Shown here piece by piece: positions 1 to 7,095 of a stretch of 64,000 nt of DNA; the stretch's first letter is position 1, and the number at the start of each line of letters is the position of its first letter. The notes below the pieces were generated by a model. It had not been told where the DNA came from. It did not search any database and saw only the letters and a list, made by a program, of their open reading frames with translations. This DNA is from Rhizobacter sp. Root1238 (GTDB lineage Bacteria; Pseudomonadota; Gammaproteobacteria; Burkholderiales; Burkholderiaceae_C): positions 224-64,223 of the forward strand of contig NZ_LMDM01000020.1 of NCBI RefSeq assembly GCF_001425825.1, written 5' to 3'. Both the position numbers and the translations under genes were made by a program.

Positions 1-2
1 GC

Positions 3-149
3 ACGGCGCTGTACAGCGCGGTGACCCGCTTCAAGAACGAAGGCGACGGCTACGCCGACCGCTGGGCCAGCGCCGTCCCGGCCGGCCTGACGACTGCCGA
101 CGACCGCAACATCACCGAGTTCACAGCGGGCATCCGCCACAGCTTCTGA
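3..149 (+). CDS. C-terminal fragment of an outer-membrane porin (5' end outside window)
   Basis: The reading frame is open from the window edge to a TGA at 147-149 and encodes the last 48 residues of a protein. The end, FTAGIRHSF, has the alternating hydrophobic pattern and terminal phenylalanine of the last beta strand of trimeric betaproteobacterial porins, the signal read by the BAM complex. The substrate cannot be judged from this fragment. A TonB-dependent receptor or another beta-barrel protein is possible, because only one strand and one loop are visible. Confidence 0.6.
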   Translation, partial: TALYSAVTRFKNEGDGYADRWASAVPAGLTTADDRNITEFTAGIRHSF

Positions 150-262
150 TGTCCCACCCCCGAGGCGCTCACGCGCCTCCCCCTCAAGGGGGCGCCGCCA
201 GCGGCCCGGCAAAGCCGGTTCCGCGGCGGCCGCTGGGGTTGTCTCGCTGAACGCTCGACAAC

Positions 263-291
263 AAAAAGCCCGCTCGTTGAGCGGGCTTTTT
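263..291. terminator. Bidirectional intrinsic terminator
   Basis: A perfect 12-bp inverted repeat (AAAAAGCCCGCT / AGCGGGCTTTTT) has a 5-nt loop, with an A-run on the left arm and a T-run on the right arm. It can therefore end transcripts from either side. It lies 5 bp beyond the stop of the minus-strand ABC ATPase gene and about 115 bp beyond the porin stop, so it probably serves both convergent genes. Confidence 0.85.
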
Positions 292-296
292 GCTGG

Positions 297-1079
297 TCAC
301 CGTGGTTCGAGTCGGTCGGGTTCCGCCTCGCGTGCGAATTGGGCAAGCACGTCTTCCTTGACCCGCGAGAACGCGAGGCCCACGCGGTCGCGCGGATGGT
401 CGAGCTCCACCGGCACGATGCGGCGGATGCGGCCCGGCCGCGGCTCCATCACGACCACCTTGTCGCCGAGGTAGACGGCCTCCTCGACGTCGTGCGTCAC
501 GAGGATCATCGTGATCCCCTCGGCCTGCCAGATGCGGTGCAGCTCCTGCTGCAGGTGGGCGCGCGTCAGCGCGTCGAGCGCGCCGAAGGGCTCGTCGAGC
601 AGCAGCACCTCGGGCCGGGTGACCAGCGCGCGCGCAATCGCCACGCGCTGCGACATGCCGCCCGACAGCTGGTGCGGCCACGCCGTCTCGAAGCCGCCGA
701 GCCCGACCAGCGCGATGTGCTCGCGCACCGTGTCGGCCTTCTGCTTCTCGCCGAGCTCGCCGTTCAGCAGCCCGAGCCCGATGTTCTGTTCCACCGTCAG
801 CCACGGGAACAGCCGGTGCTCCTGGAACACGATGCCGCGGTCCAGGCTGGTGCCGACGATGCGCTCGCCATCGAGCAGCACCTCGCCCTGGTAGTTCTCC
901 TCCAGCCCGACGATCAGCCGCAGCAGCGTCGACTTGCCGCAGCCGCTGCTGCCGACGATGCTGACGAACTCCCCCGGATTGACGGTCAGCGTGATGTCGT
1001 CGAGCACGGGCAGGGGGCCGCCCTGGACCTCGTACTGCTTGCTCAGGTGCTGGATTCGAAGGGTGCCGGTGTGCGCCAT
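297..1079 (-). CDS. ABC transporter ATPase, nitrate/sulfonate/taurine type
   Basis: This 260-residue protein is an ATP-binding subunit of the SsuB/TauB/NrtD group, which powers import of sulfonates, nitrate or related small molecules at the inner membrane. Visible motifs are Walker A GSSGCGKST (about residues 43-51), Q-loop VFQEHRLFPW, signature LSGGMSQ, Walker B LLLDEPFGALD and the switch histidine in LVTHD. Length is normal for the family. No permease or periplasmic receptor gene is next to it: upstream on the same strand is a phospholipase, 71 bp away. Its partners must lie elsewhere, or it is an orphan. The family is clear; the substrate cannot be told. Confidence 0.85.
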   Translation of the reverse strand: MAHTGTLRIQHLSKQYEVQGGPLPVLDDITLTVNPGEFVSIVGSSGCGKSTLLRLIVGLEENYQGEVLLDGERIVGTSLDRGIVFQEHRLFPWLTVEQNIGLGLLNGELGEKQKADTVREHIALVGLGGFETAWPHQLSGGMSQRVAIARALVTRPEVLLLDEPFGALDALTRAHLQQELHRIWQAEGITMILVTHDVEEAVYLGDKVVVMEPRPGRIRRIVPVELDHPRDRVGLAFSRVKEDVLAQFAREAEPDRLEPR

Positions 1080-1150
1080 GTGCAGGATCCTGGCGGCAGC
1101 GGCAGTCGCCGTGAACTGCGCTTTTCGCGTTTGCTTATCTGCGCGGCGCG

Positions 1151-3295
1151 TCAGGGGCGCGAACCCGGCCGCATCCGTCCCATCAGCGGATCGCTGATGC
1201 TGTCGTCGCCGTTCTCGATGTGGCCGGCGAAGCGCGCGGCGAAGGCCGCATCGCCGTCGACGGTGATCTCCAGCTCGTACCAGCCGCGGCTGCGCTCCAG
1301 CGGCCAGTACTTCGAGGTCGACTGGTTGACCTGGAGCCGGTCGCCCCAGCGGCCGTCGCCGTGGCCATCCTGGTGCTCGTGGTGCTCGCCGCCGGCATAC
1401 GCGTCGCGCATCCGCAGGCTCACCGGCTGCAGCCCGAGGTTGGTGATCGTCAGCGTGATGCCGAGCCGTCCTTCGTCGTAGCTCGCGCGAACCAGCAGCT
1501 TGCTGCTGTCGGCCCGCACCTTGCCCTTGAACGCGCGCAGGAAGCCGTTCGGCCCGCTGACCGACAGGTCGTAGGAGCCGTCATCGGTCGCCGCCGCCCA
1601 GCTGGCCGACAACAATCGCTGCGGCTCGACCGTGAAGTTCCGCGGCGCCTGCGACGCCAGCCCCGATCGCACATGGAACACCGCGGCCGCCTTGCCGGTG
1701 TTGCCGAAGTTCAGCTGGAACGACGCCGCCGCGGTGTTCGCCGCGCCGTCGGCATGCAGCACATACGGCAGCGCGCGCGCCGGCCGCACGCCGGGCTCCT
1801 GCACCGGCAGCACCGGCGAGGCCGGCGGCACGATCGTGTAATCCGGATGCCGCACCAGGTCGGCCGGCATCAGCCCGGCGGTGCTCGGCAGCCGCACGCG
1901 GTCGCGGTCGGGGCGCGAGAAATCGAGCGTCGACGTCAGGTCGCCGGTCACCGCACGGCGCCACGGCGTGATGTTGGTCTCGACCAGTTGCGGATGCGCC
2001 TTCGCATGGCGCGCCTCGATGAAGCGGATCACCGACGTGTGGTCGAACACCTGCGAGTTGACCCAACCGCCCTTGCTCCACGGCGACACCACGATCATCG
2101 GCACCCGCATGCCGAGCCCGTACGGCGCGCTCGGGTGGGCGGCATCGCCGGCCGGGTAGATCTCGTTGATCGTGTCCACCGTCGACCCGCCATGCCCGGC
2201 GAACGGCGGCGTCGGCGGCACCATGTGGTCGAAGAAGCCGCCTTCCTCGTCGTAGTTGATGAACAGCACCGTCTTGCCGAAGACGTCCGGGTTCGACGCC
2301 AGGATGTCGATCACCTGCGAGCTGTACCAGGCGCCGAAATCGGCCGCGTGGTTCGGGTGCTCGCTGAAGGCCTCGGGCGCGACGATCCACGACACCGCCG
2401 GCAGCCGGCCGCTGCGCACGTCCTCGCGCAGCGTGTCGAACAGGCGCGCCGGGTCGCGGTTCAGCGCGTTGACCTGCGTGCCGGTGCGCGCCCCGAGCGC
2501 CAGCGGCGAGCCCTCGGCGGCGTTCTGGTACTGGTGGAAGTACAGCAGCGCGTTGTCGCCGTAGTTGCCGATGTACGCGTCCGAGGTCCAGCCCCAGTAG
2601 CCGGCAGCGTTCAGGCCCACGCCGATGTCCTGGTAGACCTTCCAGCCGATGCCGGCCTGCGTCAGCCGCTCGGGGAAGGTGGTCCAGTCGTAGCCGGCTT
2701 CGGCGTTGGTGATGACCGGCCCGCCTTGCCGGCCGTCGTTGCCGACCCAGCCGGTCCACAGGTGGTAGCGGTTCGGATCGGTCGGTCCCATCACCGAGCA
2801 GTGGTAGGCGTCGCAGATGGTGAACGCATCGGCCAGCGCGTAGTGGAACGGGATGTCGCGGCGCGTGTGGTACGTCATCGTCACCGCGCCCTTGTTCGGT
2901 ACCCACTGGTCGAAGCGGCCGCCGTTCCAGGCCGCATGCGTGTCGTTCCAGCCATGCGGCGGGTCGGGCAGGAAGGTCAGCCCGACATCGGCCACCGGCG
3001 GGCGGAACGGCAGCAGCGTGCCGGTCGGTGTCGGCTGGTACCACACCGGCTTGCCCGACGGCAGCGTCACCGCCCGCGGATCGGCAAAACCGCGCACGCC
3101 GCGCAGCGTGCCGAACAGGTGGTCGAACGAGCGGTTCTCCTGCATCAGGATCACGATGTGCTCGACGTCTTCGATGGTGCCGGTGCGGTGATGGGCCGGC
3201 ACGGCCAGTGCATTCGCGATGCTGCCGGGCAGCGCGCCGCCGAGGCCGCTGGCGCCGATGAGCTTGAGGACCTGGCGTCGATCGATGTCTGTCAT
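1151..3295 (-). CDS. Tat-exported phospholipase C (phosphocholine-specific type)
   Basis: The chosen start (ATG at 3295) has AGGAG at 3305-3309 and gives a 714-residue protein that opens with a twin-arginine signal (DRRQVLK, then a small hydrophobic stretch). A longer in-frame start at 3340 would bury this signal. After it comes the phosphoesterase signature ILMQENRSFDH typical of bacterial phospholipases C and acid phosphatases of the PlcN/PlcH family. The last ~200 residues fit the two C-terminal beta domains (DUF756) of that family. The enzyme would hydrolyse phosphatidylcholine-like lipids outside the cytoplasm, perhaps to obtain phosphate or choline. A sphingomyelinase-like specificity is possible. 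Confidence 0.85.
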   Translation of the reverse strand: MTDIDRRQVLKLIGASGLGGALPGSIANALAVPAHHRTGTIEDVEHIVILMQENRSFDHLFGTLRGVRGFADPRAVTLPSGKPVWYQPTPTGTLLPFRPPVADVGLTFLPDPPHGWNDTHAAWNGGRFDQWVPNKGAVTMTYHTRRDIPFHYALADAFTICDAYHCSVMGPTDPNRYHLWTGWVGNDGRQGGPVITNAEAGYDWTTFPERLTQAGIGWKVYQDIGVGLNAAGYWGWTSDAYIGNYGDNALLYFHQYQNAAEGSPLALGARTGTQVNALNRDPARLFDTLREDVRSGRLPAVSWIVAPEAFSEHPNHAADFGAWYSSQVIDILASNPDVFGKTVLFINYDEEGGFFDHMVPPTPPFAGHGGSTVDTINEIYPAGDAAHPSAPYGLGMRVPMIVVSPWSKGGWVNSQVFDHTSVIRFIEARHAKAHPQLVETNITPWRRAVTGDLTSTLDFSRPDRDRVRLPSTAGLMPADLVRHPDYTIVPPASPVLPVQEPGVRPARALPYVLHADGAANTAAASFQLNFGNTGKAAAVFHVRSGLASQAPRNFTVEPQRLLSASWAAATDDGSYDLSVSGPNGFLRAFKGKVRADSSKLLVRASYDEGRLGITLTITNLGLQPVSLRMRDAYAGGEHHEHQDGHGDGRWGDRLQVNQSTSKYWPLERSRGWYELEITVDGDAAFAARFAGHIENGDDSISDPLMGRMRPGSRP

Positions 3296-3501
3296 GCGGA
3301 GGGTCTCCTGGAAGGGACGCTCACCGTAAGCGGGCCGCATGACAGCACGGTGTCGTGCCGGGTAGCTGATCGGATCAGTCGATCAACGGGCCGTCATCGT
3401 CGTGAAACGAGGATGTGCCCGCGTCATGGGATATGCAAAGGTTGCATCTGATGGGGCTAACCCGGATGCCGCGACCGCACGACCCGTCGCACACTGGTTG
3501 C

Positions 3502-3519
3502 GTTGAAATCGATTTCAAC
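3502..3519. promoter_or_regulatory. LacI-family operator candidate 1 (GH48 operon)
   Basis: Perfect 18-bp palindrome GTTGAAATCGATTTCAAC with a central CG step, the hallmark of operators bound by LacI/PurR/CcpA-type repressors. It lies 271 bp before the GH48 start, far enough to act as an upstream operator or to pair by looping with the site at 3759-3774. Confidence 0.6.
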
Positions 3520-3758
3520 AGCAGTTGTAGACAGACCGTCCAGAACATCAACGGCGCGCCGTCGCGAGACCGCCGCGCCGAGGAAAAGGAGACACGGAAT
3601 GATGCAGTTGCAGTCCCCCCGCCGGCCATCGGCCACCCCAGAGCGCCCGGGCATCCCCAGCCCGTCCTGACGCGCTCGAACGACCCGCGAATCGTTGTAC
3701 CCGCCGCTGCGCCCTGGCGCCGCGGCGGCGCTGTGCGCTTGACCGCAGTTTCATTGCA

Positions 3759-3774
3759 GTGAAAACGTTTTCAC
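3759..3774. promoter_or_regulatory. LacI-family operator candidate 2 (GH48 operon)
   Basis: Perfect 16-bp palindrome GTGAAAACGTTTTCAC with a central CG. It ends 3 nt before the AGGAG ribosome-binding site of the GH48 gene, so a bound repressor would sit on the leader or start region. It matches the general AANCGNTT core of LacI-family operators. Confidence 0.65.
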
Positions 3775-3790
3775 AACAGGAGACATTTCG

Positions 3791-6469
3791 ATGAAAAGCA
3801 GACTTCCCTTTCTGTCGGCCATTGCGGCCGCCGTGCTGGCCCTGTCGCTCGCCGCGCCGGCGCGCGCGGCCGATGCCGAGTACACGCAGCGCTTCCTGAC
3901 GCAGTACAACAAGATCAAGGACCCGGCGAACGGCTACTTCAGCAGCGACGGCGTGCCCTACCACTCGATCGAGACGCTGATGGTCGAGGCGCCGGACTAC
4001 GGCCATGAGACGACCTCCGAGGCCTACAGCTTCTGGCTCTGGCTGGAGGCGCAGTACGGCCGCGTCACCGGCGACTGGGCGCCGCTGAAGGCCGCCTGGG
4101 CGAAGATGGAACAGACCATCATCCCGCCCACGGCCGACCAGCCCACCAACAGCTTCTACAACCCCGCCAAGCCGGCCACCTATGCCGGCGAGTTCCCTCT
4201 GCCCAAGGACTACCCGGCGCCGCTGGACAACGCGGCGACGGCGGGGCAGGACCCGATCGCCACCGAACTCGCGACGGCCTATGGCACGCGCGACATCTAC
4301 GGCATGCACTGGCTGACCGACGTCGACAACTGGTACGGCTACGGCCGCTGCGGCGACGGCAGCACCAAGCCGGCCTACATCAACACCTTCCAGCGCGGGC
4401 CGCAGGAATCGGTGTGGGAGACGATTCCCCATCCCTCGTGCGAGACCTTCCGCTGGGGCCGCAGCGGCGGCACGCAGGGCTTCCTGAGCCTGTTCATCGG
4501 CGACCAGAGCTATGCGAAGCAGTGGCGCTACACCAATGCGCCGGATGCGGATGCGCGCGCGATCCAGGCCGTCTACTGGGCCTCGGTGTGGGCGAAGGCG
4601 CAGGGCAAGGGCGCGGACGTGGCCGACCTCGTCAAGAAGGCGGCCCGCATGGGCGACTACCTGCGGTACTCGATGTTCGACAAGTACTTCAAGAAGATCG
4701 GCAACTGCGTCGGCGCGCAGACCTGCGCAGCCGGCACCGGCCAGCCGGACGCGAACGGCTTTCGCGACAACCAGACCTACCTGATGAGCTGGTACTACGC
4801 CTGGGGCGGCGCGACCGACACGAGCGCCGGCTGGGCCTGGCGCATCGGTTCCAGCCACAACCACTTCGGCTACCAGAATCCGCTCGCGGCCTGGGCGCTG
4901 TCGACGCAGGCCGATTTCAAGCCGGGCTCCCCGACGGCGGCCGGCGACTGGGGCAAGAGCCTCGCGCGCCAGCTCGAGTTCTACCGCTGGCTGCAGTCGG
5001 CCGACGGCGCGATCGCCGGCGGTGCCACCAACAGCTGGGGCGGCAACTACGGCGCGCCACCCGCCGGCACGGCCACGTTCTACGGCATGGCCTACGACGA
5101 GAACCCGGTCTACCACGACCCGGGTTCGAACGAATGGTTCGGCATGCAGGTGTGGTCGATGCAGCGGGTGGCCGAGTACTACCGCGCGAGCGGCGATGCG
5201 AAGGCGAAGGCGCTGCTCGACAAGTGGGTGGCCTGGGCCTCGGCGCAGACGCTGCTGAACGCCGACGGCAGCTACGCCGTCCCGAGCACGCTGAAGTGGA
5301 GCGGCCAGCCCGACACCTGGAATCCGGCGGCGCCGGGCGCGAACGCCAACCTGCGCGTCACGGTGGCCGATCGCACGACCGACATCGGCACCACCGCGGC
5401 CTTCGCGCGCACGCTGATCCACTACGCCGCGAAGTCGGGCAACGCCGCCGCCAGGACGCTGGCGAAGGAACTGCTGGACCGCGCCTGGACGCGCTACCAG
5501 GACACCAAGGGCATTGCCATCGCCGAGAAGCGCACCGACTACCTGCGCTTCGACGACGCCTACGACGCGGCCACCGGCTCGGGCGTCTACGTGCCCTCCG
5601 GCTGGACCGGCACCAACGCGCAGGGGGCGACCATCGATTCGAACGCGACCTTCCTGAGCCTGCGGCCGAAGTACCAGCAGGACCCGCAGTGGCCGAAGCT
5701 GCAGGCCTACCTGGCCGGCGGCGCGTCGCCCGACTGGGTCTACCACCGCTTCTGGGCGCAGGCCGACATCGCGATGGCCTTCAACGACTACGCGAACATC
5801 GACGGCGACGGCAGCGGCGGTACACCGGCCATCGTGCTGAGCGCCGGCACGCTGAGCGTGGCCGAGGGCGCCAGCGCGAGCGTCGGCGTCAGCCTGTCGC
5901 AGGCGCCGGCAGGAACGGTCACGGTGACGGTGAGCAAGGCCGTCGGCGGCGACGCCGACCTGAGCACCGCGAGCACCGCGCTGACCTTCACGCCGGCCAA
6001 CTACAACGTGCCGCAGAACCTGGTGATCGCCGCCGCCGAGGATGCCGACCAGGCCAACGGCAGCGCGAGCTTCAACCTGGCGGCGACTGGCCACACCGGC
6101 GCCGTCGTCACCGCCACCGAGGTCGACAACGACGTGGTGGTGGCCGACTGCACGATCAGCTTCGACACCAGCAACGACTGGGGCGCGGGCCAGGTGCCGA
6201 CGGTGAAGCTGGGCAACACCGGCACGACGCCGATCACCGGCTGGTCGCTGAGCTGGACCGAGTCGAACGACTTCACGCTGTCGAATTCCTGGAGTGCCAC
6301 GGTGACGAAGAACGGCCGCGGCGTGGTGGCCACGCCGGCCGGCTGGAACGGCACGGTGTCGCCGAACGGCAGCGTCGAGTTCGGCATGCAGATCGGCTAC
6401 AGCGGCGCCAAGCCGATGCCCACCGGGCTGGCGCTGGCAGGCCACAGCTGCACGGTCACCATCAAGTGA
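3791..6469 (+). CDS. GH48 exoglucanase (reducing-end cellobiohydrolase) with C-terminal CBM2
   Basis: Secreted 892-residue cellulase. Domains: Sec signal peptide 1-27 (ends APARA-ADA), GH48 catalytic domain about 28-670, a Calx-beta-like linker domain about 675-785, and a CBM2-type cellulose-binding module about 787-892. The catalytic region contains [14 protein letters not shown]. By comparison with Clostridium CelF (Glu44/Glu55) the general acid should be Glu77, with Glu66 nearby, and the conserved [11 protein letters not shown] segment supplies the base region. GH48 enzymes release cellobiose processively from cellulose reducing ends and act synergistically with GH9 endoglucanases, one of which is encoded in the same operon. 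The ATG has AGGAG 8 nt upstream. Expression is probably controlled by the LacI-type operators upstream. Confidence 0.95.
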   Translation: MKSRLPFLSAIAAAVLALSLAAPARAADAEYTQRFLTQYNKIKDPANGYFSSDGVPYHSIETLMVEAPDYGHETTSEAYSFWLWLEAQYGRVTGDWAPLKAAWAKMEQTIIPPTADQPTNSFYNPAKPATYAGEFPLPKDYPAPLDNAATAGQDPIATELATAYGTRDIYGMHWLTDVDNWYGYGRCGDGSTKPAYINTFQRGPQESVWETIPHPSCETFRWGRSGGTQGFLSLFIGDQSYAKQWRYTNAPDADARAIQAVYWASVWAKAQGKGADVADLVKKAARMGDYLRYSMFDKYFKKIGNCVGAQTCAAGTGQPDANGFRDNQTYLMSWYYAWGGATDTSAGWAWRIGSSHNHFGYQNPLAAWALSTQADFKPGSPTAAGDWGKSLARQLEFYRWLQSADGAIAGGATNSWGGNYGAPPAGTATFYGMAYDENPVYHDPGSNEWFGMQVWSMQRVAEYYRASGDAKAKALLDKWVAWASAQTLLNADGSYAVPSTLKWSGQPDTWNPAAPGANANLRVTVADRTTDIGTTAAFARTLIHYAAKSGNAAARTLAKELLDRAWTRYQDTKGIAIAEKRTDYLRFDDAYDAATGSGVYVPSGWTGTNAQGATIDSNATFLSLRPKYQQDPQWPKLQAYLAGGASPDWVYHRFWAQADIAMAFNDYANIDGDGSGGTPAIVLSAGTLSVAEGASASVGVSLSQAPAGTVTVTVSKAVGGDADLSTASTALTFTPANYNVPQNLVIAAAEDADQANGSASFNLAATGHTGAVVTATEVDNDVVVADCTISFDTSNDWGAGQVPTVKLGNTGTTPITGWSLSWTESNDFTLSNSWSATVTKNGRGVVATPAGWNGTVSPNGSVEFGMQIGYSGAKPMPTGLALAGHSCTVTIK

Positions 6470-6484
6470 CGACAGGGGGATGCG

Positions 6485-7075
6485 ATGAACCACCTTCACA
6501 CCGCATCGCCCCCAGGCCTGTCCCGGGGCCGGTTCGCCGCGCTGGCCCTCGGGCTGGCGCTGGCGGCCGGCGCCACGGCCTGGGGCTCGCGCCTGGTGAT
6601 CCGCCTTGGCGAGGCCCGCACGGCCAGCACGGCCGCGTGGGACGAGATCGGCGGGATCTACGCCGAACGCCACCGGCTCGCCGTACCGGCGCTGCAGGCG
6701 GCCGGCCACGCGCCCGACCTCGACCCGCAACTGGTCGAGGCGGCACGCGGCGCGCTGGCGCGTGCGGCGGCGCTGCCCGGCAGTCCGGGCCTGCTCGACG
6801 ACCCGCGTGCACTCGATGCCTTCAAGCGCAACCAGGGCGAACTGACCGGCCTGCTGTTCCGGCTCGTGCTCGCGGCGCAGCGGCAGCCGGCGCTGCGCGA
6901 TGACGCCGCGGTGCTGGGCCTGCACCGGCAGCTGCTGGAGTCGGAACCCCAGCTGGCCCAGGCGCGCGAGCGCTACAGCCGTTTCGCCGACCACTACAAC
7001 GCGCTGACCCGGTCGATGCCGGATGCCATCGCCGCCCGCCTGGCCGGCTATGCCAGCGTGCCCACCCACCTCTGA
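6485..7075 (+). CDS. LemA-like membrane-anchored protein between two cellulases
   Basis: 196 residues with one N-terminal membrane segment (about 19-38, rich in Ala/Leu/Gly) followed by a helical periplasmic domain. The C-terminal stretch ARERYSRFADHYNALTRSMP resembles the conserved end of LemA-family proteins (YN-x-YN-x-x-I-x-S-FP), and the middle (YAERHRLAVPAL..., AFKRNQGELTGLLFRL) follows the LemA helix pattern. The function of LemA proteins is poorly defined; some sit near secretion or sensory systems. It lies 15 bp after GH48 and 20 bp before GH9, with a GGGGG-type ribosome-binding site, so it is an operon member. The family match is by pattern only. Confidence 0.65.
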   Translation: MNHLHTASPPGLSRGRFAALALGLALAAGATAWGSRLVIRLGEARTASTAAWDEIGGIYAERHRLAVPALQAAGHAPDLDPQLVEAARGALARAAALPGSPGLLDDPRALDAFKRNQGELTGLLFRLVLAAQRQPALRDDAAVLGLHRQLLESEPQLAQARERYSRFADHYNALTRSMPDAIAARLAGYASVPTHL

Positions 7076-7095
7076 CCTGATCCAGGGAGACGACC

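Larger units (their letters stand above)
3296..3790. other. Intergenic region upstream of the cellulase operon
   Basis: About 495 bp separate the phospholipase start from the GH48 start. No convincing gene is present. The stretch holds two perfect palindromes of LacI-family type (listed separately) and the ribosome-binding site AGGAG at 3778-3782 in front of the GH48 ATG. The divergent promoters of the phospholipase and the cellulase operon are expected here, but I could not assign -35/-10 boxes with confidence. Confidence 0.6.

Noticed and set aside
1220-3451. Long plus-strand frame opposite the phospholipase gene
   Set aside because: Translation is His/Arg/Val-rich antisense of a well-supported Tat-exported phospholipase C.
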